Source: Mesorhizobium sp. WSM4311
GTDB taxonomy: Bacteria > Pseudomonadota > Alphaproteobacteria > Rhizobiales > Rhizobiaceae
Assembly (NCBI RefSeq): GCF_002295115.1
Contig: NZ_NSFV01000013.1
Coordinates: 62,001 to 126,000 of the forward strand
Direction of reading: 5' to 3'
Length of the DNA: 64,000 nucleotides
Shown: positions 55,844 to 64,000 of the stretch, piece by piece
Layout of the letters: each line of letters starts with the position of its first letter
Position numbering within the stretch: the stretch's first letter is position 1
The notes under the pieces: generated by a model
What the model saw: the letters and a program-made list of their open reading frames with translations, nothing else
Told to the model about the DNA's origin: nothing
The model's database searches: none
Translations under genes and position numbers: made by a program

Positions 55844-55869
55844 CGGCGGCAGCGAATTATTTGGGGAGC

Positions 55870-55886
55870 TTTCAGGCTGCTGTCAG
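55870..55886 (+). promoter_or_regulatory. Regulator box, duplicated copy (plus)
   Basis: TTTCAGGCTGCTGTCAG, identical to 54116-54132 and 51 nt before the ATG at 55937. Confidence 0.68.
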
Positions 55887-55936
55887 CTACAACTTGCAAG
55901 AAAGGGGTCGTTAACAAAGCCAAACGAAGAGCCCCT

Positions 55937-56202
55937 ATGAAACCCGTCCTGAACTCGGCACTTTTGCTCAATGTGACCCCCGGCGGCTGCATCAGCAAAT
56001 TGATTTGGGAAACAGGCGCGCCGGTTCTAATGACCGACGCAGGCCGAGGTCTGGAGCTGGACCAGCGAACGGCGTCTTCGGTTTTTCAGGCAACAGCCAC
56101 ATGGAAGAATATGATTGGCTCGACCATGCGCCGAGCTTTGTCGAACGGATTGGTCGCGGGCGCACTACCACAGATTATGGCAGGTTTACGCCCTGGCCTT
56201 GA
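55937..56202 (+). pseudogene. Omptin outer-membrane protease remnant
   Basis: The frame starts like the lipoprotein copy ('MKPVLNSALLLNVTPGGC') and then reads 'SKLIWETGAPVLMTDA', continuing after a frameshift near 56070 as 'GVFGFSGNSHMEEYDWL', stop at 56202. These blocks ('SKLIW..AP', 'FSGNSHMxDYDWL') are the early strands of omptins, whose catalytic aspartates lie in the second block. The signal peptide and the later barrel are missing. It stands behind a regulator box. 56203-56528 holds nothing else recognised. Confidence 0.65.
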
Positions 56203-56528
56203 CACCCGGGGTGATCGTCACCGGCGGAGCCGCGGCGTACTGATCGGATATCTAACGTCGCTGAGTCTCTCGTCGGTGCAGTGGATCTCTCGGCTTAGCC
56301 ATCATGCAAAAAACGACGGTTCCGCGACACCACTTTTCAGGTCCGTGACACAGGCTTTGTGAGCCGATCTGTTGTTCTTACCCCAGGCTAATGGCTGAAC
56401 AGCTCTGTCGCCGGCTCGATGCGCCAGATGGCGCGATGTTTTGAACCCTTTCACGAGGCGACGGCAGCAGCCGACCGGCTCTCCTATCGCGGCTCCCGCG
56501 ATCCACACACCCAACAAGGGAATCTACC

Positions 56529-57650
56529 ATGGTAATGAAGGCACCGGTTGCCGACGCTAGGAATGGGTCGGTAGTAGATCGGCTGGTCGGCATCGACCTC
56601 GCTCGGGGCCTGGCTGTCTTCGGGATGTATGCCGCCCATCTCGGTCCCGACCCCGGCGAAGGAGGACTAGTCGGGTTTCTGATGGAACTAACCCATGGGC
56701 GGCCGTCGGCCCTGTTTGCCGTATTGGCCGGTTTTTCAATCCTCCTGATTACAGGTCGCAAGGCGCCGAAGTCGGGGATAGCCGGTAGACAGGCCATCGC
56801 CAGAGTCGCAATTCGTGCCCTTGTTTTGCTCGCGCTTGGCTCAATCCTGGGCTGCCTCGGTACCCAGGTCGAAGTCATCCTAGAATACTACGGAATTTGC
56901 TTCTTGTTGGTATTGCCGCTCCATCGGCTCAGCGCATATCAGCTGGGCTTGATCGCTGCCGCTACGGCATTAGTTCTCCCGCAAGTCCGTTCCTCCCTTC
57001 TGTCGGTTGCCCCCAACCTCCTCGACCCGGTCTTCAACCTCATGGTCAACGGCTACTATCCCGCGGTGACCTGGGTTCCTTTCCTCATCGCTGGCATGGC
57101 CATCGCGCGCCTTAATCTTAATACGCTAGCAGCGCATTGGCGCCTTGGTCTGGCGGGGGTCGCGCTGGCCGTGTTGGGCCATGGGGGATCCTTGCTCGCG
57201 CTGAGTTCCCGCGCTTTGACTGAAACCTCCTTGTGGTGGTCTGACGTTGACGGCGCTTTTGAGCCTTCCAAGTCGTCATTTATAGTCAAGTCGTCATGGA
57301 TAGCCGCACCTCATAGCGAAACGACGCTTTCGATCGTGGGCAGCACCGGTTGCGCAATGATCATCTTGGCGGCTTGCATGCTCGCTGTGGATGCGCTCCC
57401 GCGTCTGCGAAAGCTGGTCTGGCCAATAATCGCAGTCGGCTCGATGTCTTTGACGGCCTATGTGCTGCACATTGCGGGAATAGCCTATCTTATGAAGATA
57501 AACATTTTCAAAGACGAGAGCCTGTCCACGCTCTTTGGCTTCGTTGTGGTTATCAGCACTTTTGCGGTGCTTTGGCTGCGCATCTTCCAGCGAGGACCGA
57601 TGGAAGTGCTGATGGGTAGGGTCGCAGATCTCGCGCGTCACATCCGCTGA
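56529..57650 (+). CDS. DUF1624/DUF418-like membrane protein (acyltransferase-like)
   Basis: 373 residues with about ten hydrophobic helices. Begins 'DRLVGIDLARGLAVFGMYAA', the typical start of HGSNAT-like DUF1624/DUF418 proteins ('R..G.D..RG.A...M'), followed by 'GRPSALFAVLAGFSILLITG'. Related proteins are thought to transfer acyl groups across the membrane to sugars; the substrate is unknown. AGGGAA about 9 nt upstream supports the ATG at 56529. It stands alone; a GGCAGGGGAGG/CCTCCCAGCCTGCC hairpin without a T-run follows at ~57720-57750. Confidence 0.75.
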   Translation: MVMKAPVADARNGSVVDRLVGIDLARGLAVFGMYAAHLGPDPGEGGLVGFLMELTHGRPSALFAVLAGFSILLITGRKAPKSGIAGRQAIARVAIRALVLLALGSILGCLGTQVEVILEYYGICFLLVLPLHRLSAYQLGLIAAATALVLPQVRSSLLSVAPNLLDPVFNLMVNGYYPAVTWVPFLIAGMAIARLNLNTLAAHWRLGLAGVALAVLGHGGSLLALSSRALTETSLWWSDVDGAFEPSKSSFIVKSSWIAAPHSETTLSIVGSTGCAMIILAACMLAVDALPRLRKLVWPIIAVGSMSLTAYVLHIAGIAYLMKINIFKDESLSTLFGFVVVISTFAVLWLRIFQRGPMEVLMGRVADLARHIR

Positions 57651-57839
57651 GCACCGCCGCGCCCCGGCCTCCCGATCACATTACGGACAAGGTGGGGCTT
57701 TGTCCAAAGCTTGTTCGCGGCAGGGGAGGGTACTTCCTCCCAGCCTGCCGCCTTGTTGATGGAAGCTAAAACGGTCGCGCAGGCGCTAGAGTTGCATCGG
57801 CATAATCAGCTTAAACTCGCGAAGTTAAACCCGCGGTTG

Positions 57840-58440
57840 GTCTATCTCGGCCCGCCTCACCTGAAAGGCTAAGGTATCCGTTTCGGTCAAGGGTTTTAGG
57901 GGCCATTTTCGCTGCGCCTTGAGGAGAGCGTTTGCTAGGATGAGGAGCTTTCGCAACAAGATGATGACCTTTGCGGGTTTGCCTGCCGCCTTTAGCGCCT
58001 GGTATTTTGCCTTGAGGTCGGGGTTGAAGCGCAGGGCGAAGGGCCGGGCATGTAGAGGGCCTGGCGAACATTGGCCCGGCCGCCCCGGATGAAGGCGCGG
58101 CCGCTCCATTTTGCCGAGGCCGGCGAGGCTTGCGGCCTTTGGTTCCGAGTTCCGGCATGTCGATGGTGAGTGTGCAGGCGGTGGCATCCGATGCGCCATA
58201 TGCTGGTCAGGATTTCGCGGCGCTGGACAGCGTCGGGATCGGCTTTCATGAGGGTAAGCATCGTCTGATCGATATCGCTGAGTTCACGTGGATCTGCTTC
58301 CAGCCACTCGTTGTTGTGGCGCCTGAGCAAGGCAAGCGGTCAAGGTCTGGCTCTGGTGCTGGCTGCGGTGCGATCCCCGCACGGGCCAGGTGCCGATCGT
58401 GTCGACGATCCACCTCGCCGCGACCAGAGAGCTGCTACTC
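57840..58440 (-). pseudogene. IS110-family transposase C-terminal remnant
   Basis: Reads 'GRAFIRGGRANVRQALYMPG', 'ALRFNPDLKAKYQALKAAGK' and 'PAKVIILLRKLLILANALL' in several frames, with 'MPELGTKGRKPRRPRQNG' upstream for the usual 'MPELG..N.KQAASLAGLAP'. These are the C-terminal (transposase_20) blocks of IS110. Frameshifts and loss of the DEDD half. Confidence 0.85.
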
Positions 58441-58489
58441 TCTTCCGCTGTTCATTCTGGCCTCTTCGCAATGAATGTCATAAAATCAC

Positions 58490-58710
58490 CTGTCGCAATT
58501 AATGGTTTTTGATTTGGCTCCTACAGCTGGCAGATATCGCCGAGAGTTCCGCAGAGAGCGTCGAAAGTTTTGGCCGCCTTCTTCCGCAGCCGCGCCTTGA
58601 GTTTTGAGCAGACCTGTCTTGATCGGGTTGAGATCGGGCGAGCATGGCGGCAGGATCAGGAGCCAGTGCCCCTTTGGCCAACCAGTGGGCGGCGCGTACC
58701 TTGCCGACAA
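58490..58710 (-). pseudogene. IS630-family transposase C-terminal fragment
   Basis: 'LILPPCSPDLNPIKTG' matches the 'LPPYSPDLNPIE' block with the last catalytic residue changed (E to K), followed in another frame by 'KLKARLRKKAAKTFDAL'. Only the C-terminal end is left. 58711-59193 shows no gene; it must hold the cspA promoter. Confidence 0.8.
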
Positions 58711-59193
58711 TCTGGGGTTCCGAACCCGACAGTTGGTTTTCAACCCGACAGTGGCCCGCCTCAGAGCAGGCTACCGCCCTTCGGAGCAGGCAGAAGCTAA
58801 TCGAGGTTCGCGGGTTCCGGTTTGAATGTGCAGGTCGCTGCGCGCCTGATCTTTCGGTCTGGCGGCACATGACAAAAACTCTCATTTTGGCCGACGATAC
58901 CCGGTCAGGAGCGGGTATCGCAGTCGAGAAGCGACCCGAGCACGTCCACAAGATGTGCCGAGTTTGCAAGGTGTGTCATTGTTTCTGTCAACGTTCGAGC
59001 GACAGCGCACGACGAAACGTCTGGCATACGCCTCGTCTGGCACGCGCCTCGCATATGTTGCAGTTGCTGCTGGAGATCAGGCGATCGAGTGGGCCTTGCA
59101 ATTTTCCGATTTTGATGCGCCTAAAGTCTCGTGTACAAATCAGGCTGGCGTGAATGGCCTGCCTAAGTTGCGACTTATTACAAAGGAATGGAT

Positions 59194-59406
59194 ATGGCGA
59201 CTGGAACGGTGAAGTGGTTCAACAGCACGAAGGGTTTTGGTTTTATTCAGCCTGACAACGGCGGTCAGGATGTCTTTGTCCACATTTCCGCTGTTGAACG
59301 AGCGGGCCTGTCGACCCTTAATGAGGGCCAGAAGATCAACTACGAGGTGGAACAGGATCGCCGCACGGGAAAGTCCTCTGCAGGCAGCCTCAGCAAGGCT
59401 GGCTAA
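59194..59406 (+). CDS. CspA-family cold shock protein
   Basis: 70 residues, a single cold-shock domain with both RNA-binding motifs: 'KGFGFIQPD' (RNP1) and '[10 protein letters not shown]' (RNP2). It binds single-stranded RNA/DNA and unwinds mRNA structure. The start MATGTVKWF at 59194 is the family norm; AAGGA lies about 10 nt upstream. It is convergent with mucR and separated by a terminator. Confidence 0.93.
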   Translation: MATGTVKWFNSTKGFGFIQPDNGGQDVFVHISAVERAGLSTLNEGQKINYEVEQDRRTGKSSAGSLSKAG

Positions 59407-59549
59407 CGGTCCGGGAAAGCCTTGGCAAGGTTCGTCATCGCCGGAACGCATTGACGGCTCGAAACCCGGGCCGGAGCATGCAAGTTAATGCCGCGGCAGG
59501 GATTGCTGGAGCCATCATGAATTACTCTGGAAATGAGGCTCTTGGACGG

Positions 59550-59577
59550 GAAAGGCGGGGCTCATCCCCGCCCTTTG
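59550..59577. terminator. Bidirectional terminator between cspA and mucR
   Basis: AAAGGCGGGG-CTCAT-CCCCGCCCTTT has a strong stem with A- and T-tracts on either side, so it can stop transcription from both converging genes. Confidence 0.75.
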
Positions 59578-59634
59578 ATTCCGCGCAGATTGGGCCAACG
59601 GCTGCTGCGCGTCCGAACGACTGTTGATACGGAT

Positions 59635-60105
59635 TTAGGCTGCGACCTTCTTGCGGGTCCGTTTCGCCGGCGCCGTGGCTGGGGCTTCCGGCTCTTTCGG
59701 TTTGCGGCCGAGTCCCATGGTCTTGGCCAAGGCGGAGCGCGCAGCGGCGTAATTCGGCGCCACCATGGGATAATCCGACGGCAGACCCCATTTGGCGCGA
59801 TATTCGTCTGGGGTCAGACCATAGTGCGTCGCCAGATGGCGCTTTAGCGATTTGAATTTCTTGCCGTCTTCAAGGCTAATGATGTAGTCCGGTTCGATCG
59901 ACTTTTTGATCGGGACAGCAGGTTTTTTTACAGGCACAGGCTCTTCTGCCGGTATGAGTCCAGCCGTGCCGTTTAGAGCCCCGTGCACTTGGGCGATCAG
60001 GGCAGGAAGCTCCCCCGCCGGGACGGGGTTGTTGGAGACGTAGGCTGATACAACATCGGCAGTGAGCTCGATGAGGATGTCGGTCTTGTGGGGTTCTTCT
60101 GTCAT
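59635..60105 (-). CDS. mucR: MucR/Ros-family transcriptional regulator (zinc ligand missing)
   Basis: 156 residues. N-terminal oligomerisation region ('ILIELTADVVSAYVSNNPVP') and C-terminal Ros-type zinc-finger-like domain ('DYIISLEDGKKFKSLKRHLA', 'GLTPDEYRAKWGLPSDYPMV'). In Ros the finger begins with a cysteine; here the same position is serine ('YIIS'). Mesorhizobium Ros/MucR paralogues are known that fold without zinc, which fits. MucR proteins are H-NS-like regulators of surface polysaccharide and horizontally acquired AT-rich genes. A lysine/arginine-rich tail ends the protein. Confidence 0.92.
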   Translation of the reverse strand: MTEEPHKTDILIELTADVVSAYVSNNPVPAGELPALIAQVHGALNGTAGLIPAEEPVPVKKPAVPIKKSIEPDYIISLEDGKKFKSLKRHLATHYGLTPDEYRAKWGLPSDYPMVAPNYAAARSALAKTMGLGRKPKEPEAPATAPAKRTRKKVAA

Positions 60106-60999
60106 AAACTTCTCCGGGCAGCTTGAAACACAGTTGGGCGAAGTGTCGCTTCATAGTGGCGGTTGCCGCTGAAAGCAAATGGATCGACGGGTGCGCTGCT
60201 CCTCCACCATTGAAGTCTCGGCGACGCATCCCGTCATCGTCCATCGCTAAAGGCAGCGTATTGAATTATGGGAGCGGTCGCGCCCGCCCCACCATAGCGA
60301 TACAGCAAGACAATCAAAAAAGCCGGTCTTTGCTTGGCCCCAAATCTTTTCTCCTTTCGTGAACGCTGAGCTGCCAAGCTGCTACAGTTCACCTCGCGGG
60401 GCAACCGTGCACAACACAGGAGTTGCCCGAGCGATACATTCTTCACTTGCCGCTTATCAGCGCTGGTGATTGCACTTTGCAGCCTGCCTCCGGACCCGCA
60501 GCGCTCACGCTGTTGGTTTTGCGCCTGCAGGCGTCGGAAGTCGGATCGCCGCAGCTAATTTCCTCAGGCGGACGAATTCAACAAATCGATTGTTTGGATC
60601 GAAGGCATCCACACCATCGATGCCTCTAGAATATGATCCAGCTACAATCACCGTGCTGTAATGGCAGGGACGGCCAGCACAAGCGCGACACGATCCGGCG
60701 GGTCCATCGCTGCGTTACGTATTCATGGCTACTGCATCGGGCGCTCGGTCGACCGCCTTAAGCCAGGTCGCCGCATTGCGAGACGGTGACCGGCGAGGGA
60801 GAGGGCGCTCTGGCAACGAAGCGAGGCGGGTGGCCTTGCGGGTGGCCGCGTGATGTCATCCGGCTCTCCTGCCGATCTCTGCCGGCCAGATCTGGAGCAA
60901 CTGTTTTGCATAGATATGGCTCTCTTCAGGGGGCCATCTATGATGGGAGCCGAGCGCGTGTTCGAGCCGGGGAACAGGCTGCGCATGCACTGTGCCCAC
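60106..60999. other. Long intergenic stretch between mucR and the T3SS block
   Basis: About 890 bases without a recognised gene. It contains the mucR promoter on the minus strand. No tts box, nod box or hairpin was identified with confidence. Confidence 0.4.
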
Positions 61000-61542
61000 C
61001 TATTGCGATCGTGCTAACCTTGGTTGTTCGGACTTGCCGTTAAAGGCAAGCGACAGATTGAAGTTATGCTGCACCATCTGATTGCCTGGCTCGTTTTCGA
61101 GAGCTCGCCGATACAGGGCCTGTGCCGCGTCATGCCGCCCCTCAATGTCCAAAATCACGCCCTTCGCATTCAATGCACGTACGTTTCCTGGGGCTGCAAC
61201 CAAGACGCTGTCGAGCACCTCAACCGCTTCGTGCGGGCGCTTCTGGCCCACCAAGGCATTTGTAAGTCGTATCGCCGCATCAACATTGTCCGGGTGCTGC
61301 TTCACCTCATCCCGCAAAGCCCGCTCTTGAACATCCTGACCAACTTCGCGCAAAATGCGTTCGCGCATAGCCGGATCGATTTGATCGGCGCTGAGCAACT
61401 CGGGGGAAGATGTCTCCTGCACGGAAAGAGCCGGCTTTTGCCAGCTGGCGCAACCGCCCAAAGGCAGAATGGCGAGTACGGCAAAAAGAAGTGAGTTCCG
61501 GCGCAGAAACATAGGCGATGGAGAAACTGTATTACTATTCAT
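61000..61542 (-). CDS. TPR lipoprotein of the T3SS cluster (y4yS-like)
   Basis: 180 residues. A lipoprotein signal ends at C31 ('ILPLGGC'). Tetratricopeptide-type helices follow ('NVDAAIRLTNALVGQKRPHE', 'NVRALNAKGVILDIEGRHDA', 'AQALYRRALENEPGN'). It lies 53 bp after rhcV on the same strand, as y4yS does after y4yR/rhcV in NGR234. It probably sits in the membrane, facing the periplasm, and helps assemble or pilot the secretion apparatus; it also resembles TadD. Confidence 0.8.
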   Translation of the reverse strand: MNSNTVSPSPMFLRRNSLLFAVLAILPLGGCASWQKPALSVQETSSPELLSADQIDPAMRERILREVGQDVQERALRDEVKQHPDNVDAAIRLTNALVGQKRPHEAVEVLDSVLVAAPGNVRALNAKGVILDIEGRHDAAQALYRRALENEPGNQMVQHNFNLSLAFNGKSEQPRLARSQ

Positions 61543-61595
61543 GTTATCTCTCAGTTATCGGGGAGGCGCGTGGCGTTCAGTTAGGAAAGGTGGGA

Positions 61596-63659
61596 CTACT
61601 CTAACAATCCGCTGTTCGATCCGTGCGGGAGTGTGACGGATCCTGCGGGGCGAATTGTAAAGTCGGAGGCGAGGTCTTGATAAGACAGCACGGCGAGATC
61701 AACCCCGTTTCGCGTCAGAAAGCCGCGGACGAAACGTCGGACATCCATCGACGTCAACAGAATAGGGCGGGTTTGACCCGGTTCTGCGTTCGAAAGGACC
61801 TGACGTATCTGTGATAGCATCGCTTCGCTTTGCCGATCCTCCAGTGCGAGATAGGGGCCTGCATCCGAATCTCGAACCGCGCCACGCATCACATCCTCGC
61901 TCTCGCGCTCGACGACCAGGGCGGACACGATGCCCTCCGTGTTGGCATGGCGGTGGCAGATCTGTCGCTTCAAACCAGAACGGACATATTCCGTCAGCAG
62001 GGCAACGTTCTGCTCACGCTCGCTCCATTCGGCCAATGCCTCCAACACGAGACGGGTGTGGCGGATTGGGATACCTTCCTCCAGGAGGCGGCGCAGAACA
62101 TCGGCAATCCGAGGAATCGGCGTCGTGCGTAGCACCTCTTTCACAAGCTCAGAATATTCCTGCTCCATTCGGCCCAGGAAATGTCGGGTCTCTTGGATGC
62201 CCACCAATCGCGGTGCGTAGCGGGTCAACGCTGCATGGACGCGCAAGGCGAGGAGTTCGCCGGGAGCCCTATGCTCCGTGCCGGCGCCCGTAAGGGCCTT
62301 TGCAGGGGTATGTTCAACCGGGAGTCTGTCCGTTTTCGGCTCACGTCTAAGGGGGACACCGCTCGAGTCGACGTGCGCTACATCGGCTCGGAGCGCCATC
62401 TGGTTTGGATCTAAGGCGTCCTGTTCGACTGGCACGCCCTCGACATCAATTCGGAATTGCGATTCAGGCAGCTGCTCGTCAACCAAGACAGGGATGCGAG
62501 GAACGATAATGCCCAGATCGGCTGTGACCAGGAGCGAAACGCGCCCAATATGTTTTTGCAATTCGGCTTGATCGACCGCCTGCATAAGATCTGGCGCTAG
62601 AAAAAATGCGATCGGGAATTCCTTCGCAGGCGCGGCTTGCTTAGGCTCCGCTGCAGTTCCACCTTTCGCATCGGCAGTGCCGGCGCCCAGCACATCAGCC
62701 TTGACAATGCTTACCGCAGCGAACACTGCGGCCAGCATCAGAAAGACGGGGAGGGGAAACCCAGGAACGAACCCCATTACAACCAGGACGCCGGCCGCCA
62801 GTCGCAAGGCTCGAGTGCTGGCCGTGAGCTGACTGACCATTTCTGTACCGAGGTTGATCCTCGCCGTCCCAGTCACACGGGTGACGATGGTCGCCGCAGT
62901 AATGGAGAGCAGAAGGGCCGGAATCTGCGATATCAATGCATCGCCTATCGTCAGCAGAGTGTAGTGATGCAGTACCTCGCCGAAGGACATGCCCTTGGAG
63001 AGCAGGCCGATCGAAATTCCACCCAGCATGTTGATGCAGATAACCACCAGCCCGGCGATGGAATCGCCCTTCACAAATTTCATCGCGCCGTCCATCGCGC
63101 CATAGAGTTGGCTTTCCTTCTCCAATTCGGCGCGCCGCCGGCGGGATTCGTTGGCATCGATGTGGCCGTTGCGTAGCTCTGCGTCGACCGCCATTTGCTT
63201 GCCCGGCAGAGCATCCAGCGTGAAACGCGCCGCCACTTCTGCCACCCGTTCGGCACCCTTCGCGAGGACCATGAATTGCACCATGGTGACGACCAGAAAT
63301 ATGACGAAACCCACCACGATATTGCCTGAAATGACGAAATCGCCAAAAGTATGAATAATGCTGCCGGCCTCCCCCTCGGCCAGGATCAGTCGCGTCGTTG
63401 CGACCGTGAGCGCGAGACGGAATACAGTGGAAATCAAAATAACGCCGGGCAAAGAGGAAAAATCAAGTGGAGTACTGACATACAGGGCAACCATCATCAG
63501 CAGTATGGCCAACCCCATATTGAATCCTATCAGGGCGTCGACCACCACGACCGGGATAGGCATGACCATCATCGCGACAGCCAGAAGCAGCATCAACGCA
63601 ACCATTAAATCCGGGCTGGCCGGCGCACGCTTGATGAAGTCACGCAGGACGTTGGCCAT
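61596..63659 (-). CDS. rhcV: Type III secretion export gate protein SctV/RhcV
   Basis: 687 residues of the FHIPEP family. N-terminal 7-8 membrane helices ('LMVALMLLLAVAMMVMPIPV'), the FHIPEP-region pattern 'PGVILISTVFRLALTVATTR' and 'DALPGKQMAVDAELRNG', then a cytoplasmic domain that forms the nonameric export ring ('HFLGRMEQEYSELVKEVLRT'). It selects and passes effectors into the secretion channel. It is the second visible gene of the minus-strand T3SS operon, after the SctD-like gene at the window edge. Confidence 0.96.
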   Translation of the reverse strand: MANVLRDFIKRAPASPDLMVALMLLLAVAMMVMPIPVVVVDALIGFNMGLAILLMMVALYVSTPLDFSSLPGVILISTVFRLALTVATTRLILAEGEAGSIIHTFGDFVISGNIVVGFVIFLVVTMVQFMVLAKGAERVAEVAARFTLDALPGKQMAVDAELRNGHIDANESRRRRAELEKESQLYGAMDGAMKFVKGDSIAGLVVICINMLGGISIGLLSKGMSFGEVLHHYTLLTIGDALISQIPALLLSITAATIVTRVTGTARINLGTEMVSQLTASTRALRLAAGVLVVMGFVPGFPLPVFLMLAAVFAAVSIVKADVLGAGTADAKGGTAAEPKQAAPAKEFPIAFFLAPDLMQAVDQAELQKHIGRVSLLVTADLGIIVPRIPVLVDEQLPESQFRIDVEGVPVEQDALDPNQMALRADVAHVDSSGVPLRREPKTDRLPVEHTPAKALTGAGTEHRAPGELLALRVHAALTRYAPRLVGIQETRHFLGRMEQEYSELVKEVLRTTPIPRIADVLRRLLEEGIPIRHTRLVLEALAEWSEREQNVALLTEYVRSGLKRQICHRHANTEGIVSALVVERESEDVMRGAVRDSDAGPYLALEDRQSEAMLSQIRQVLSNAEPGQTRPILLTSMDVRRFVRGFLTRNGVDLAVLSYQDLASDFTIRPAGSVTLPHGSNSGLLE

Positions 63660-63891
63660 CGAGACACCTTTGCAATCGGTTGAGACTTACTCTGCTGTTA
63701 CGCCATGAAACGTGGCTTTCGAACTCCGAAGGCGCCTCAGCCTTGGCCAGCGCGTGACCCTGCATGAGAGCCACAAGCAGGCGCGAAATGGCTGGGCAGC
63801 AAATGTTTCCAACGCAGCCAGCTTGTCAGCACCGAGCGCGACAGGATGTTTGGCTGGCCATAGAGTGCTGCTTGATGGGGCCTGCGAGCTT

Positions 63892-64000
63892 TCAATATTG
63901 GAGAGCAGCAATGCGGCCATTCCTGCTCAGCAGCACACGGCTGTCCTCAATACGTTCGACCACCCATCCATCAGCCAAAATGGCGCCGACAAAATACTTC
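63892..64000 (-). CDS. SctD/y4yQ-like T3SS protein, C-terminal end (cut by window edge)
   Basis: The last 36 codons are visible: 'KYFVGAILADGWVVERIEDS' then 'RVLLSRNGRIAALQY' and stop TGA. The pattern 'G..L.DGW.VE.I....V.L.R.G' is the C-terminal repeat of YscD/HrpQ-type proteins. Its position before rhcV matches y4yQ in NGR234. The 230 bp to rhcV (63660-63891) hold no certain gene. Confidence 0.6.
   Translation of the reverse strand, partial: KYFVGAILADGWVVERIEDSRVLLSRNGRIAALQY

Noticed and set aside
59038-59052. TGGCACGCGCCTCGC before cspA as a sigma-54 promoter
   Set aside because: The spacing is right but TTGC is TCGC, it lies in a short tandem repeat (GTCTGGCAYRCGCCTCG twice), and no NifA site was found. 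It was not called.
61623-63708. Long plus-strand frames across the T3SS genes
   Set aside because: They are shadows of rhcV and the TPR lipoprotein gene.
1-64000. tRNA genes, rRNA genes or CRISPR arrays
   Set aside because: No tRNA-like cloverleaf, rRNA segment or regularly spaced repeat array was noticed on reading; a tRNA search program would settle this.

Overview
The window looks like part of the symbiosis island of a Mesorhizobium-type rhizobium. The evidence is a type III secretion block of the rhizobial rhcV/y4yS type at the right edge, a MucR/Ros regulator, NifA-type upstream sites paired with sigma-54 promoters, QseM/QseC-like and FseA-like regulators known from Mesorhizobium integrative and conjugative elements (ICEs), and very many broken insertion sequences and recombinases. 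The species is inferred; no rRNA, tRNA or CRISPR array was seen.

Layout. 1-4730: a metabolic block (LysR regulator, aldehyde dehydrogenase, class I fumarase, Lrp/AsnC regulator). 4793-8445: a decayed copy of an aminotransferase 5' end, then a compact three-gene operon encoding a TIR protein, a SLATT-like membrane protein and a second ThsB-like TIR protein (candidate anti-phage system), then an IS66 relic. 8533-10246: a class III aminotransferase with a sigma-54 promoter and a terminator. 10881-15060: a LuxR regulator, an IS481-like element and two tandem QseM/QseC-like switch modules. 15330-18433: a NifA/sigma-54-type promoter driving an EamA exporter and a fusion of an argininosuccinate-synthase-like ligase with a 2-oxoglutarate/Fe dioxygenase. 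18640-21464: broken gabT/gabD, IS630 and integrase remnants. 21772-24898: a prolyl oligopeptidase-OmpW operon with a near-ideal sigma-54 promoter and NifA site. 25240-26751: scpB and recombinase relics. 26885-30418: an autotransporter whose passenger carries a pepsin-like aspartic protease. 30425-32645: a mosaic of duplicated fragments with an M41-like peptidase gene. 33004-34935: Kup potassium transporter. 35220-37080: dnaE2, gabD and M16 relics. 37324-38968: HipBA. 39180-43523: recombinase, IS21, M41-like copy 2, integrase and IS256 relics. 44031-44832: FseA-like gene split over two frames. 45617-50183: semialdehyde dehydrogenase and M16 peptidase. 52038-56202: a two-component system, its decayed duplicate, a putative lipoprotein and an omptin relic. 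56529-57650: membrane acyltransferase-like protein. 57840-58710: IS110 and IS630 relics. 59194-60105: CspA and MucR. 61000-64000: type III secretion genes.

How it fits together. Two regulatory themes recur. (1) GG-N10-GC sigma-54 promoters, some with TGT-N10-ACA NifA sites, stand before the prolyl oligopeptidase operon, the exporter/ligase-dioxygenase operon, the aminotransferase and both M41-like copies, which suggests expression in nitrogen-fixing nodules. (2) A direct repeat TTTCAG-N5-TGTCAG lies about 50 nt before the start codons of the response regulator, its divergent neighbour, the omptin relic and the distant aspartic-protease autotransporter. This suggests one two-component regulon of surface proteins. 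The ICE-type quorum-sensing parts appear as duplicated or dispersed pieces, consistent with a rearranged island.
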